Source: Peptostreptococcus sp. MV1 (GTDB lineage: Bacteria > Bacillota > Clostridia > Peptostreptococcales > Peptostreptococcaceae). From it: a DNA stretch of 64,000 nucleotides. Position numbers and translations under genes: made by a program. A model generated the notes under the pieces. It was not told the origin of the DNA and did not search any database. It saw only the letters and a program-made list of their open reading frames with translations. This document shows positions 28,027-37,977 of this stretch, piece after piece (position 1 is the first letter of the stretch; each line of letters starts with the position of its first letter). The stretch is from positions 1 through 64,000 of the forward strand of contig NZ_JRNB01000118.1 of assembly GCF_000758885.1 (NCBI RefSeq). Direction: 5' to 3'.

Positions 28027-29175
28027 CTAGTCGAGTAGTAGGTCCAGACTTATTGTGTCAGATATTTCTAGTCCTGTCTGGCTCAATCTTATATGGTCAC
28101 CATCCACCAGTATATGACCACTAGCTATATAGGCTTTTATTATATCCACATTTTCCAGATACTTATCCTCACTTATCCTCTTGAGCCTAGTCAAGTATTC
28201 AGACTGAGATATACCTCCTATCTTCCTAAGACCCAGTATCAGGTATTCATTTAACCTGTCCTTTTCACTTGTAGTTTCCACAAATAGTCTTGGTTTTTTT
28301 CCTGCATCTAAGTTCCTATAGTAGGATTCAAAGTCATTGTGGTTGCTATACCTAGTTCCATTTAGGTAGCCTGATGAACCAAGGCCTAAGCCATAGTACT
28401 CCCTGTCATCCCAATAGAGTAGGTTATGTCTACACTCCCTATCCTCTTTGGCAAAATTTGATATTTCGTATTGCTTGTAGCCCTTGCCTGCCAGATAGTC
28501 TATGGTATACCTATACATTTGTACATAGGCATCTTCGTCATAGTCAGTCAATTTCCCAGTCTGGTACATAGAATAGAACTTGGTACCCTCTTCAATAATC
28601 AGTGAATAGGCTGATATATGGTCTGGTTCAAGCTCAACCACCCTACTTAGGGTTTGTTTCCAGTCATCAAGAGTCTGGCCCTGATATGCAAACATTAGGT
28701 CTATATTTATATTTTCAAATCCAATATTCCTGGCCAAGGCGTAGGACTCCAAAAACTCATCATAGGAGTGGACCCTCTCCAAAAACTTCAACAAGTGGTC
28801 CTGGCTGGCCTGCAGACCTATGCTCAACCTATTTAGTCCACCCGCTTTCATCACTTCCAATTTTTCCCTAGTCAAACTACCTGGATTAGATTCCATAGTA
28901 TACTCCACGACACCTGACATATCAAGCTTGGCCCTAACTATTGAAAATAACCTTTCTAGCTGAATAGGCGACAATATGCTGGGCGTTCCCCCACCAATAA
29001 AAATAGTCTGGACTCCCTCTATAAGGTTTCCCTCACTATACAGATTCAATTCCTTTTCCAAATAATCTAGATACTCGTCAATTTGGTATTCATTGCCCCT
29101 ATAGGACGTAAAGTCGCAGTAACCGCATTTTTTCACGCAAAAAGGTATATGTATGTACAAACCTATACTTTTCAT
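28027..29175 (-). CDS. hemW: Radical SAM protein HemW
   Basis: 382 residues. The N-terminus has the radical-SAM signature HIPFCVKKCGYCDF (CxxxCxxC, residues ~10-23). FIGGGTPSIL and ESNPGSLT follow, and the HemW-type C-terminal domain has NLLYWDDREYYGLGLGSSGY. HemW was long annotated as oxygen-independent coproporphyrinogen oxidase but acts as a heme chaperone. The usual order lepA-hemW-hrcA of Firmicutes is broken here: cca and a nitroreductase lie between lepA and hemW, and hrcA is 18 kb away. Start follows GGAGAG. Confidence 0.93.
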   Translation of the reverse strand: MKSIGLYIHIPFCVKKCGYCDFTSYRGNEYQIDEYLDYLEKELNLYSEGNLIEGVQTIFIGGGTPSILSPIQLERLFSIVRAKLDMSGVVEYTMESNPGSLTREKLEVMKAGGLNRLSIGLQASQDHLLKFLERVHSYDEFLESYALARNIGFENINIDLMFAYQGQTLDDWKQTLSRVVELEPDHISAYSLIIEEGTKFYSMYQTGKLTDYDEDAYVQMYRYTIDYLAGKGYKQYEISNFAKEDRECRHNLLYWDDREYYGLGLGSSGYLNGTRYSNHNDFESYYRNLDAGKKPRLFVETTSEKDRLNEYLILGLRKIGGISQSEYLTRLKRISEDKYLENVDIIKAYIASGHILVDGDHIRLSQTGLEISDTISLDLLLD

Positions 29176-29193
29176 AAACTCTCCACTTCAAAT

Positions 29194-29232
29194 TAAAAAT
29201 GGCTAAACTGCAGGTTACCACAATTTAGCCAT
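29194..29232 (-). terminator. Terminator after the nitroreductase gene
   Basis: Minus-strand ATGGCTAAA ... TTTAGCCAT forms a 9-bp stem with a partly paired inner loop, followed by TTTTTAA. It separates the nitroreductase from hemW. Confidence 0.85.
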
Positions 29233-29265
29233 ATACATTCATTAATCAGTCAAATTCAACCAATA

Positions 29266-30126
29266 TTATATATTACAGTATCCTACTACTGTGTAGTTAG
29301 CTGGTATACCATAATCCTTGTCTAAGTTGTCAAATCCCCACTTAGAATCGAACATAGTAACGTCTAGTATTACACCGAAGTATAGCATTACTATACCTGC
29401 ATCTATCTTATTTAGGTAGCTTCCTCTGTAGTCTTCGCTATCTATAGCTAGTACAACCTTGCCACCATCAACGATAAATCTCCATGGCTGCTTGTTAAGA
29501 GCTGATGGAGCCATTCTAGCATATGAGAAGGCATCAAGTAGAGCTCTTTCTTCTAGTACTTCTGGAGTAGCAGCATTTCCCCACTTGTCTATATAAACCA
29601 TTTCTTCAAGACCGATTCTTTCAGAACCTGTGTCAGATACTGACATGTTAGCCTTAGAGTAGTTGTCACCAGTCTTAGCAGTGTTTTCAATCTTGACATC
29701 CTTTTCTGCATATCCTAGAGCTATTAGGGCTACAACTTCCTTGTCTGTTTCTAGTCCAAGAGTCTTCTTTACCATATCTCTGTCAGAGTATGATACCCAA
29801 CAACTATCTATGCCAAGATCTCTAGCCTTTAATATGGCTCTTTCACCTACATAACCAGCATTTTCTAGGTGCTGTGGCTTGTCTTCTGATATCAATACTA
29901 GGTAGTTTGGTGCCTCTATCATTACACCCTGGTAACCTGCTATACCATATAGACGCTTGTAAGTATCGTCTCCAGCAAAGAACTTAGGTTCAATTACTAT
30001 TGAAGAATCTAGCTTCTTACAATCCTTGATGTAAGATTCTAATTCTAATAGTGCCTTAGTGTCTACTGGTGTTTCCTTAAAATGTCTTACTGATCTTCCA
30101 TTCATTATTAATGACTTATAATCCAT
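29266..30126 (-). CDS. Nitroreductase family protein (TM1586-like double domain)
   Basis: 286 residues, longer than a simple nitroreductase. Two halves are visible: residues ~1-145 (NGRSVRHFKETPVD, then the interior helix GERAILKARDLGIDSCWV and ALIALGYAEK) and ~170-286 (ARMAPSALNKQPWRFIV, IDAGIVMLYFGVIL). This matches the fused FMN-binding form of the TM1586 nitroreductase group. An NAD(P)H-dependent flavin oxidoreductase is likely; its substrate is unknown. Start is ATG behind GGAGG. It lies 17 nt after cca and is probably co-transcribed with lepA and cca. Confidence 0.88.
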   Translation of the reverse strand: MDYKSLIMNGRSVRHFKETPVDTKALLELESYIKDCKKLDSSIVIEPKFFAGDDTYKRLYGIAGYQGVMIEAPNYLVLISEDKPQHLENAGYVGERAILKARDLGIDSCWVSYSDRDMVKKTLGLETDKEVVALIALGYAEKDVKIENTAKTGDNYSKANMSVSDTGSERIGLEEMVYIDKWGNAATPEVLEERALLDAFSYARMAPSALNKQPWRFIVDGGKVVLAIDSEDYRGSYLNKIDAGIVMLYFGVILDVTMFDSKWGFDNLDKDYGIPANYTVVGYCNI

Positions 30127-30142
30127 GTCAAACCTCCAAATA

Positions 30143-31402
30143 TTATTGTTTTTGTATTTTTCTGGCTAAATCTAATAGCCTTTCCTTCTCATTAAGTTGA
30201 GGTTGAGATATCACCCAGTCTAATAAGGCTTCTAGTAGTATGCCGACTTTTTTTCCCTTAGCTAGACCTCCATCAATGATATCCCTGCCACTTATTTGTA
30301 AGTGAGAAATAGAAAAACACTCTCCTGTCTCTATTATATCATTAAATAGATTGAAAATTAAGCCGATATTTGCACATTTTTCAATAATTTTTGCATAAAT
30401 TGCGTACTTAGCCAAAATATTATCCCTAGCATCCCTCAAAATATACTTTATAGTCAACCTCAAATCATCATCACTAGTATTTTCATTTAATAAATTCCCA
30501 TACATATCATCCCTTATGGCCCTCCATATAAAGAATGTTTTTTCCATATCCTTCTTTGAATATTTAAAAAATCTCAACAAGGCCTTCAAGTCTCCCTCGT
30601 ACTTCCTAAAGACAAGAGCCCTTCTTGCAGCCCTGAAATATTCATCACAGGAAAAAATGTCATCTAAGACCATAGCCCTAGCCAGGTCACCCTCGTCAAA
30701 ATAAAAGTCACCCAACAAATAAGATCTGATATCTAGGTCATTTATGATTGCCAGTTTATTAGTATTAGCTTTAATTATACCCTCAAATTCTGTATTTATT
30801 CTCTCTAAGGAAACCTTTTCAATATTTATGGAATTCCTATATATAGATTCCATGGTCTCCCCTTCAATGTCAAAGTCCAACCTAGCCGAAAACCTAAGGG
30901 CCCTGAGCATCCTCAAAGCATCTTCATTGAACCTCTTGTCAGGCTCACCAACACACCTGATAAGTCTATTATCAATATCTTCTAGACCTCCAAACCTATC
31001 AACCAAACCCACATCATCATTATAGGCCATGGCATTGATGGTAAAGTCTCTCCTAGCTAGGTCGTCCTCTAGGCTTTGACTATAGGATACAGATGTAGGC
31101 CTCCTCATATCCTGGTAGTCGCCATCCAACCTATAGGTAGTCACCTCAAAGGCCTCTCCATCCATTAATACTGTTACCGTACCATGCTGGATACCTGTTG
31201 GTATTGTCTTTGGAAATATCCTTACTATATCATCAGGCAGGGCATTTGTAGTGATATCCCAGTCATGGGGTTTTTTCCCCATGACCGAATCTCTCACACA
31301 TCCACCGACTACAAAGGCTTCAAAACCAGCTACCTTTATCATTTCTAAGACCTGTCTGGCAGCGGTTGGAATTTGTATTATGCCTTTCATCTCGCTAGTC
31401 AT
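30143..31402 (-). CDS. cca: CCA tRNA nucleotidyltransferase
   Basis: 419 residues. It adds or repairs the 3' CCA end of tRNAs. The nucleotidyltransferase head shows [19 protein letters not shown] (catalytic Asp pair), the [11 protein letters not shown] motif and [16 protein letters not shown] (residues ~30-185). The C-terminal half is the helical tRNA-binding body and no HD phosphohydrolase motif is seen. Its start overlaps the lepA stop by 8 nt (ATGACTAG), which suggests translational coupling. The nitroreductase gene follows closely. Confidence 0.95.
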   Translation of the reverse strand: MTSEMKGIIQIPTAARQVLEMIKVAGFEAFVVGGCVRDSVMGKKPHDWDITTNALPDDIVRIFPKTIPTGIQHGTVTVLMDGEAFEVTTYRLDGDYQDMRRPTSVSYSQSLEDDLARRDFTINAMAYNDDVGLVDRFGGLEDIDNRLIRCVGEPDKRFNEDALRMLRALRFSARLDFDIEGETMESIYRNSINIEKVSLERINTEFEGIIKANTNKLAIINDLDIRSYLLGDFYFDEGDLARAMVLDDIFSCDEYFRAARRALVFRKYEGDLKALLRFFKYSKKDMEKTFFIWRAIRDDMYGNLLNENTSDDDLRLTIKYILRDARDNILAKYAIYAKIIEKCANIGLIFNLFNDIIETGECFSISHLQISGRDIIDGGLAKGKKVGILLEALLDWVISQPQLNEKERLLDLARKIQKQ

Positions 31403-33200
31403 CCAACTTCAATACAGACATAAAGGCCTTCTGAGGAACTTCAACATTACCTATCTGTCTCATCCTCTTCTTACCTTCCTTCTGCTTTTCAAGAAGCTTT
31501 CTCTTTCTTGATATATCTCCACCATAACACTTGGCCAAAACGTCCTTCCTGTAGGCAGCAACAGTTTCTCTGGCTATAATCTTGTTGCCGACAGCAGCCT
31601 GGATTGGCACTGGGAACTGGTGTCTAGGTATCTCTTCTTTAAGCTTTTCACACATAGCCTTCCCCCTTACATAGGCCCTAGACTCATGTATTATAAAGCT
31701 CAGAGCATCAACCTGTTCCTTATTAATTAGTATATCCATCTTTACAAGGTTAGAAGGAGTGTATCCCTTCATTTCATAATCTATAGAACCATATCCCCTA
31801 GTCCTAGACTTTAGGGCATCAAAGAAGTCATATATTACTTCGTTTAGTGGTAGCTCATAGTGAAGCATGACTCTGGTATCATCTATATACTCCATGTCCT
31901 TCATAGAACCTCTTCTCTCCTGGCACAGTTCCATTACCACACCTACATAATCCTTAGGTACTATAATATCACTGTTTACTATAGGTTCTTCTATCATCCT
32001 TATCTCAGTAGGTTCTGGAAGGTTGGCAGGATTTTGTATCATCAAGACCTCATCATCTAACTTTGTCACCCTATATATAACTGATGGTGCAGTAGTAATA
32101 ATATTTAGGTCAAACTCCCTTTCTAATCTTTCCTGGATGATCTCCATATGAAGTAGTCCTAGGAAACCACACCTAAATCCAAATCCTAGGGCAGCTGATG
32201 ATTCAGCCTCAAACTCTAGGGCAGCATCGTTAATCTGAAGCTTTTCTAGGGCATCCCTTACATTTTCGTACTTTTCACCCTCACCTGGATATATACCGCA
32301 GTAGACCATAGGTGTAGCCTTCTTATAGCCTGGTAGAGGTTGGTCAGTCCTATTGTCTGCATCAGTAATAGTATCACCCACTCTACATGACCTGATGTCC
32401 TTGATACTGGCGGCTATATAGCCAACATCACCCGCAGATAGGTCTGGTAGCTCAGTGGCATTCGGAGCCATTACGCCTACCTCTGTAACCTCGAACTTCT
32501 TCTTGCTGTTCATCATCTCTATGGTCATACCCTTCTTGACACAACCATCGAAGACTCTAACATAGGCCACAACACCCTTGTAGGCATCATAGTATGAATC
32601 GAATATCAGGGCCTTTAGTGGAGCCTGGTCATCACCAACAGGGGCTGGCACGTGTTTTACTATAGCTTCTAGCACGTCCTCTGTATTGATATCGTTCTTT
32701 GCTGATATTAGTGGGGCCTCGCTACAGTCTAGGCCTATTAGGTCCTCTATCTCATCCTTTACATAATCCGGCCTGGCACTTGGTAGGTCAATCTTGTTTA
32801 TAACTGGTAGTATCTCTAGGTCCTGTTCAAGAGCCAGGTAAACATTGGCTAGGGTCTGGGCCTCAACACCCTGGGCAGCATCTACTACAAGTAGGGCTCC
32901 CTCACAGGCAGCTAGAGACCTCGATACCTCATAGTTAAAGTCTACATGACCTGGTGTGTCGATTAGGTTGAGGTGGTATATCTCCCCATCATTAGCCTTG
33001 TATTGTAGGCGTACATTCTGTAATTTGATAGTGATACCCCTCTCTCTTTCAAGGTCCATATTGTCAAGTAGCTGGGCCTTCATGTCTCTTTCTGAGACTA
33101 GGCCGGTCTTCTGTATCAGCCTATCTGCAAGGGTAGACTTACCGTGATCTATATGTGCAATTATGCTAAAATTTCTAGTATTATTCTGTCTATTTCCCAA
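31395..33200 (-). CDS. lepA: Translation elongation factor 4 (LepA)
   Basis: 601 residues, the normal LepA length. Motifs are [14 protein letters not shown] (G1), DTPGHVDF (G3), NKIDLPSA (G4) and the LepA-specific C-terminus ([20 protein letters not shown]). EF4 is a ribosome-associated GTPase that acts during initiation and stalled elongation. The start is the TTG of LGNRQNN, with GAGGAGG seven nt upstream; the longer ATG frame reads through that ribosome site. The gene runs divergently from rpsT. Confidence 0.96.
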   Translation of the reverse strand: MGNRQNNTRNFSIIAHIDHGKSTLADRLIQKTGLVSERDMKAQLLDNMDLERERGITIKLQNVRLQYKANDGEIYHLNLIDTPGHVDFNYEVSRSLAACEGALLVVDAAQGVEAQTLANVYLALEQDLEILPVINKIDLPSARPDYVKDEIEDLIGLDCSEAPLISAKNDINTEDVLEAIVKHVPAPVGDDQAPLKALIFDSYYDAYKGVVAYVRVFDGCVKKGMTIEMMNSKKKFEVTEVGVMAPNATELPDLSAGDVGYIAASIKDIRSCRVGDTITDADNRTDQPLPGYKKATPMVYCGIYPGEGEKYENVRDALEKLQINDAALEFEAESSAALGFGFRCGFLGLLHMEIIQERLEREFDLNIITTAPSVIYRVTKLDDEVLMIQNPANLPEPTEIRMIEEPIVNSDIIVPKDYVGVVMELCQERRGSMKDMEYIDDTRVMLHYELPLNEVIYDFFDALKSRTRGYGSIDYEMKGYTPSNLVKMDILINKEQVDALSFIIHESRAYVRGKAMCEKLKEEIPRHQFPVPIQAAVGNKIIARETVAAYRKDVLAKCYGGDISRKRKLLEKQKEGKKRMRQIGNVEVPQKAFMSVLKLDD

Positions 33201-33239
33201 ATAAATTCCTCCTCTTTTATAAGATTCCATATGTATTCA

Positions 33240-33268
33240 CTTTACATTTTACTTTAAAAAGCTGTCAA
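33240..33268 (-). promoter_or_regulatory. Possible lepA promoter
   Basis: A perfect TTGACA (33263-33268) on the minus strand. The hexamer 17 bp downstream (GTAAAG) is a poor -10 match, so only the -35 is convincing. Confidence 0.35.
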
Positions 33269-33323
33269 CGTAAAGATGTGTCTTGAAAAATGAATATTTT
33301 TTTATTAAATATTGTATTTTAGC

Positions 33324-33352
33324 TTGATTTTTATCTTTAAGTCTGTTAAAAT
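33324..33352 (+). promoter_or_regulatory. rpsT promoter
   Basis: TTGATT (33324-33329), 17-bp spacer, TAAAAT (33347-33352), 49 nt before the rpsT start codon. This leaves a leader of about 40 nt. Confidence 0.75.
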
Positions 33353-33401
33353 TGTGTATGTTGATTATGAATTTAGAACATTTATAGGGAGGTGAAGATA
33401 G

Positions 33402-33668
33402 ATGGCAAACATTAAATCTGCTAAGAAGAGAATCGGTGTTATAGAAAAGAAGACTGCTTTAAATAGAGTTAGAAAGTCTCAGATAAAGACTGCAATAAAG
33501 AGATTCGACGAAGCTGTAGTTGCTGGTAACAAGGAGGAAGCTCTAGCTAAGTTCCAGATGGCTCAGAAGAAGATATATCAGGTAGCATCAAAGGGTACTA
33601 TCCATAAAAACGCTGCTGATAGAAAGGTTTCTAAGCTAGCTAACAGATTAAACTCTATGAACGCTTAA
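33402..33668 (+). CDS. rpsT: 30S ribosomal protein S20
   Basis: 88 residues, standard S20: ANIKSAKKRIGVIEKKT at the start, basic helices throughout, and the typical HKNAADRKVSKLANRLN end. It binds 16S rRNA early in small-subunit assembly. Start is ATG with GGGAGGTG eight nt upstream. It is monocistronic, with its own promoter and a strong terminator, and divergent from lepA. Confidence 0.97.
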   Translation: MANIKSAKKRIGVIEKKTALNRVRKSQIKTAIKRFDEAVVAGNKEEALAKFQMAQKKIYQVASKGTIHKNAADRKVSKLANRLNSMNA

Positions 33669-33751
33669 TAAGAGATAATATGGTATCGACGGGTATCATT
33701 GATAATTGTGACAACGCAATGTATAGATATATCTTGTGTGTCAAACGTTTG

Positions 33752-33816
33752 AAAATACTAGATATAATAAATCCACTAGCCTGCTAGTGGATTTGTTTAT
33801 ATCTAGTATTTTTTAT
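33752..33816. terminator. Long bidirectional terminator between rpsT and selO
   Basis: A 15-bp perfect outer stem (AAAATACTAGATATA / TATATCTAGTATTTT) continues, after a small internal loop, into a 12-bp perfect inner stem (AAATCCACTAGC / GCTAGTGGATTT). On the plus strand it is followed by a T-rich run. It can also serve convergent selO transcripts, although the T-tract on that side is short. It starts 83 nt after the rpsT stop. Confidence 0.85.
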
Positions 33817-33899
33817 TTTGCGTCTATTTTACCATCTATTATCTATACACCTATACTCTATATCTCAATTATATAAGTATATAATTTTTCTTTCATATC

Positions 33900-35522
33900 C
33901 TATGTTCCACAATAGGTTTTGAAGTCTCCAGGTAAACTAGGTCTAGTCTTCCTATAATCCTTCTGGTCATCCCTGTTATCATATGGATTTTTGATTGCTG
34001 CCAATAGTCTATTAAATTTAGTCATATCACCCTTCCTGGTCACGTCCTCTAGGGCTTCGTCAACTGCCCAGTTTCTAGCTATCATGGCAGGATTTGCCCC
34101 CTTCATTGCTAGGAAGGAATCTTGTGGACCTACCAGACCCTTGGCTATATCATCAGCCAACCTAGTCTTCCACAGACCATGCCAAGATATAAAGTCCCCT
34201 GCCTTAAAAAGTTCGCTATCGATTTCTTCATTATATGTAAGACCTATAAAAGTATTTGTATAGTCAGCCTTGTATTTTTCCATCAAGACCAGAAGACCAT
34301 ATACCAGAAGCTCGTCTTCCTCCTTATTGTCTGTCAGGAGACCAAGCTTTCTCTTCATTCCCTCAAAAAAGTAGTCTGAATAGTACTTGTTAAACTTTTC
34401 AATCTGGCCACTAACTAGGCCAATAGCCTTGTCCTGGTCATCTGCTATCAGTGGCAATAGGGTCTCAGCCAATCTTGATAGGTCCCATATGGCCATGTGT
34501 GGTTGCTGGGAATAGGCATACCTGCCATCCCTGTCTATTGAACTAAAGACAGTATTCTTGTCATATATATCCATAAAGGCGCATGGACCATAGTCGATAG
34601 TATATCCTGCTATAGTCATATTATCTGTATTCATAACACCATGTATAAATCCAACTAACATCCAGTCGGCTACTAGTTTTGCCTGCTTCTTGACGATTTC
34701 TCCCAATAAGCTTAGATAAAGCTCAGCCTCCTGATGACTGGACCTCAAGTATGGATAATGTCTATCTATGGTATAATCAGCTAGAGCCTTGATATTATTT
34801 CCCTCTTCATCTAGGGCTGCAAATTGGAAGCTACCTACCCTCAAATGACTATCTGCTACCCTGACCAAGACTGCTCCTGGCTCCATACCATTTCTGTATA
34901 CTGACTCACCAGTAGTCAAAACTGCTAGGCTCCTACTTGTAGCTATGCCCAGCTCATTCATAGCTTCACTTATGAGATACTCTCTTAGCATGGGTCCTAG
35001 GCTAGCCTTGCCATCTCCACCTCTGGAATATACAGTCCTACCTGACCCCTTAAGGTGTATATCATGTCTCCTACCCGACTTATCAAGATGCTCACCAAGT
35101 AGCATAGCCCTACCATCACCAAGTAGGGTAAAGTATCCAAACTGGTGGCCTGCATAAGCCTGGGATATAGGGAAGTCTTTTTCATCCTCAAGCCTGGCCC
35201 CTGCCATTACCTCAATACCATAGGGAGACTTGAGAGCCCCAATATCTAGGCCCAGGTCCTTGGCTAGGTCTTCATTTAGGATTAATAGGTCTAATTCCTT
35301 GTACGATTTAGGGGCTTCCTTACAATACATTATCCTCGGAAGACCCTTATAGCTAGTATCCATATTAAATATATGTGGTATATCCCTGCTATCTACATTA
35401 TTTATATTATCTATACTATCTACATGGTTTATATTATCTCTATTAGCTAGGTTATCTACACTATTTATGCTACCTTTATGATTAGCATCCTGCATATCAC
35501 AGATCTTTTTTAAATCATCCAT
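33900..35522 (-). CDS. selO: Protein adenylyltransferase SelO
   Basis: 540 residues. SelO is a pseudokinase-fold enzyme that transfers AMP to Ser, Thr or Tyr of proteins. Hallmarks are HLKGSGRTVYSRGGDGKASL, LREYLISEAMNELGI, GAVLVRVADSHLRVGSFQF, and HGVMNTDNMTIAGYTIDYGP with its metal-binding Asn/Asp. The C-terminus is YCGT, a cysteine where some relatives carry selenocysteine. The start used is an ATG with AAGGAG upstream. Residues ~10-50 are an Asn/Asp/Ile/Ser-rich low-complexity stretch (VDNLANRDNINHVDSIDN) encoded by degenerate short repeats and not present in typical SelO. holA lies 42 nt upstream. Confidence 0.93.
   Translation of the reverse strand: MDDLKKICDMQDANHKGSINSVDNLANRDNINHVDSIDNINNVDSRDIPHIFNMDTSYKGLPRIMYCKEAPKSYKELDLLILNEDLAKDLGLDIGALKSPYGIEVMAGARLEDEKDFPISQAYAGHQFGYFTLLGDGRAMLLGEHLDKSGRRHDIHLKGSGRTVYSRGGDGKASLGPMLREYLISEAMNELGIATSRSLAVLTTGESVYRNGMEPGAVLVRVADSHLRVGSFQFAALDEEGNNIKALADYTIDRHYPYLRSSHQEAELYLSLLGEIVKKQAKLVADWMLVGFIHGVMNTDNMTIAGYTIDYGPCAFMDIYDKNTVFSSIDRDGRYAYSQQPHMAIWDLSRLAETLLPLIADDQDKAIGLVSGQIEKFNKYYSDYFFEGMKRKLGLLTDNKEEDELLVYGLLVLMEKYKADYTNTFIGLTYNEEIDSELFKAGDFISWHGLWKTRLADDIAKGLVGPQDSFLAMKGANPAMIARNWAVDEALEDVTRKGDMTKFNRLLAAIKNPYDNRDDQKDYRKTRPSLPGDFKTYCGT
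35385..35475. repeat. Degenerate short repeats encoding the SelO N-terminal extension
   Basis: Imperfect units of about 12-15 nt built on TCTAYAYTATTTATRYTA-like text on the plus strand. They are translated in frame as D/N/I/V/S-rich residues ahead of the conserved SelO fold. The copies are diverged, so unit borders are approximate. Confidence 0.5.
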
Positions 35523-35564
35523 ATACTTACTCCTTATCAAAAATATGATTCTCTTGTCTATAAT

Positions 35565-36602
35565 TTACCCCTTTGAGGCTTTGACAATCAATATTTCTGC
35601 TGCAAGTCTATCTACTATCTTACCCTGCTTGATAGCATAATCAAAATCTGATATGAATTCGATAATATCCCTAATAGATGCCTCGTCAAAGTTTTTTGCC
35701 TGCCTTATCAACTTATTTAAGACAAAATTTTGAACACCCATGGTATTTCTTATAGATTCGTGGGACATCTTTATCTCTTGAAGGGCCTTGACCTGGAGTA
35801 TCTGGCTAAACCTTGAAGAAAGTAGGGAAAAGGTCCCCAGAACCGACCCCCCATTGTAGAGCATATCATCAAACAAGCTTAGGGCCATTTTAGTATTTTT
35901 AGACCCGATCATGTCTATCATCTTAAAGACATTATCCTCGACATTGTTGGTCAAGAGCTTGTCTATGGACTCCTTGTCCAGCCTATTACCCTTACCTAGA
36001 TAGGCAGATATCTTGTCTATTTCATTCCTTACATCTACCAGGGTAATAGACGACCTCTTGTCCCTATAGCCAACCAGGTCTATCAGGTAGGTAACCTCTG
36101 AATTATTGGCCAAGATACCCCTCTTGTCAAAGGCATCCTTACACCAATTAAGCAGGTCTATATCGTCTAGCTTGTCTACCTGACAAACATCTCCCAACTT
36201 GCTGATAGCCTTGTAGAGTTTGGACTTTTTTACATCTATATCACCATAAGAAACAAATAAAACCAAGGCTGTATCCGGCATATCCTCAATAAGCCTGATT
36301 AGCTCTGACTCTGCCTCTTCATTAAAAAACTTCCTCTTTGCCTGAAATAGTTCAAAATCCTTGACTAGGACATATCTCTTGTCGGACATCATTGGCAGGG
36401 TTTCAATAGCTGACACCATTTTTTCCAAATTGGTCTCCTGGCCATCTATAATGGTCAGGTTAAAGTCTGGCAAAGAACCACTCGCAAGCTCCTTAAAACT
36501 AGCCAGTATGTCATCGATGAGTAATAGCTCCCTACCATAAACAAGACTAATATTATTCAATTTCCTATCATTAAATTTTGCTAGTAGGTCACTTCTCTTC
36601 AT
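35565..36602 (-). CDS. holA: DNA polymerase III subunit delta
   Basis: 345 residues. Delta opens the sliding clamp within the clamp loader. Sequence features of the family are SLVYGRELLLIDDIL near the N-terminus, TLPMMSDKRYVLVKDFELF (residues ~88-108), ALVLFVSYGDIDVKKSKLYK, and the C-terminal helical collar domain with FSLLSSRFSQILQVKAL. Its start follows GGTGGAGG. It lies 12 nt after the short comEC gene, the usual neighbour in Firmicutes. Confidence 0.94.
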   Translation of the reverse strand: MKRSDLLAKFNDRKLNNISLVYGRELLLIDDILASFKELASGSLPDFNLTIIDGQETNLEKMVSAIETLPMMSDKRYVLVKDFELFQAKRKFFNEEAESELIRLIEDMPDTALVLFVSYGDIDVKKSKLYKAISKLGDVCQVDKLDDIDLLNWCKDAFDKRGILANNSEVTYLIDLVGYRDKRSSITLVDVRNEIDKISAYLGKGNRLDKESIDKLLTNNVEDNVFKMIDMIGSKNTKMALSLFDDMLYNGGSVLGTFSLLSSRFSQILQVKALQEIKMSHESIRNTMGVQNFVLNKLIRQAKNFDEASIRDIIEFISDFDYAIKQGKIVDRLAAEILIVKASKG

Positions 36603-36614
36603 ACTTCCTCCACC

Positions 36615-37874
36615 TTAATTTTCTTTATTATTTTCAAGTTTATACGTCCTATTGACCCTAATATAATATATTTCCAAAAATATTGCAAGTCCAAGGACAA
36701 GCCCATAATATACCAATAGAAATACAGGAGACACATGCCTGACCTCAATATTATAGACACCATAATTAGCCAGTCTTTCCAAAAAATAATATACAGACCT
36801 CAAAATAGCTTCATTAATACATGCCACCAGGAGGGCTAGGTCTATAGATAGGCAATATGCTACTAAGGATACCATGTCTAAAAAAATAACTAGACCTATA
36901 AATGGCAGGACCAAAATATTTCCTATAATTCCCACTGTAGAAAAAGTCTTAAAATTGTATAAGACTAGGGGAATGGTCAATATATTGGCAGCAATACAGG
37001 TATTTAAAAAATTAAAATACAGGTACTTCTTCAAATATTTTGAATATATGGCTATAGACAAGACAGCCAAAAAACTTAACTGAAAGGACACATTGTATAT
37101 TGTATAGGGATTGAATAAAATCATAATAGAGGCTACAAGGCCCAGTACATTGATTATATCCAATCGCCTATCTACAAAATAGGCCATTGCTCCTATTATA
37201 GTCAAACCTATAGCCCTAGTAATCGATGGACCACCACCGACCAAAATATTGTATAGCATGAGGCTTATAAAAAGAAAAAATAACCTCTCTAGTCTATTAA
37301 CCTTACCAAAGACCACCAAAAATATAGCAACTACAATGGATATATGGAGTCCAGAAATAGCCATGACATGGCTGACACCAGCATCCCTAAAATTAACCCT
37401 CACATCTTGATCTAGGTCATCCCTATAGCCTAGGACCAAGGAATTCAGTATATCACCATACCTTTTATACATGTCTTTGTTGGCACCTATACAGTAGTCC
37501 TTTAGCCTTCCTAGTTTAGAATATAGCCCGGACCTAGCATATATCTCCACACCAGATACCTGTATATAGCTATCTATCCCCTTGGACCTCAGATGTCTTC
37601 CATAGTCAAAGTCCTTGAAGACCATATCATCCAAGTTACTCGACTTGCCATATACTCTCACCCTATCGCCTATGTGGACACCCCTATCCTTGCCCGAAAA
37701 ATCAACAGCAAGTAGATTACCCATATAGTAATTCGTAGACCTCTTCTTCTTGACAATATTAGTCACCAGACCACTTGCCTGCCTAATTTCATTATAGTCT
37801 GCCTGTCTAGTAGCTACTTTCGACCAGCTAAGGACAAGTACCATAGCTAGAACAAATAAACCCAACCTTCTCAT
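36615..37874 (-). CDS. comEC: ComEC/Rec2-type DNA-uptake channel protein without its metallo-beta-lactamase domain
   Basis: 419 residues. Full ComEC proteins are about 650-800 residues: an N-terminal OB-type DUF4131, the Competence transmembrane domain and a C-terminal metallo-beta-lactamase domain. Here the DUF4131 part (residues ~25-125, GVHIGDRVRVYGKSS, DYGRHLRSKGIDSYIQVSG) and the Competence domain (~135-400, with SHVMAISGLHISIVVAIFL and about eight membrane helices) are present. The frame then ends at a regular stop (RTYKLENNKEN) 12 nt before holA, so there is no room for the third domain. A lipoprotein of just that type lies 2.7 kb away at 40603-41469. ComEC moves single-stranded DNA across the membrane during transformation. 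Confidence 0.88.
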   Translation of the reverse strand: MRRLGLFVLAMVLVLSWSKVATRQADYNEIRQASGLVTNIVKKKRSTNYYMGNLLAVDFSGKDRGVHIGDRVRVYGKSSNLDDMVFKDFDYGRHLRSKGIDSYIQVSGVEIYARSGLYSKLGRLKDYCIGANKDMYKRYGDILNSLVLGYRDDLDQDVRVNFRDAGVSHVMAISGLHISIVVAIFLVVFGKVNRLERLFFLFISLMLYNILVGGGPSITRAIGLTIIGAMAYFVDRRLDIINVLGLVASIMILFNPYTIYNVSFQLSFLAVLSIAIYSKYLKKYLYFNFLNTCIAANILTIPLVLYNFKTFSTVGIIGNILVLPFIGLVIFLDMVSLVAYCLSIDLALLVACINEAILRSVYYFLERLANYGVYNIEVRHVSPVFLLVYYGLVLGLAIFLEIYYIRVNRTYKLENNKEN

Positions 37875-37977
37875 ACAACCACCTCTGTAATTTATAGGCA
37901 GTTTTCGACAAATATTAAATAGGCATATTAGTAAACCTTAATTACACACCTTGATTCCACATATTAGCAAATATCAA

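Noticed and set aside
33900-33911. Selenocysteine codon at the SelO C-terminus
   Set aside because: The C-terminus reads Tyr-Cys-Gly-Thr with an ordinary cysteine codon and then a stop; no UGA or SECIS-like structure is needed.
36615-37874. comEC as a truncated pseudogene
   Set aside because: The frame is intact, ends 12 nt before holA with no leftover metallo-beta-lactamase sequence, and has a ribosome site, so it reads as a stable short form.
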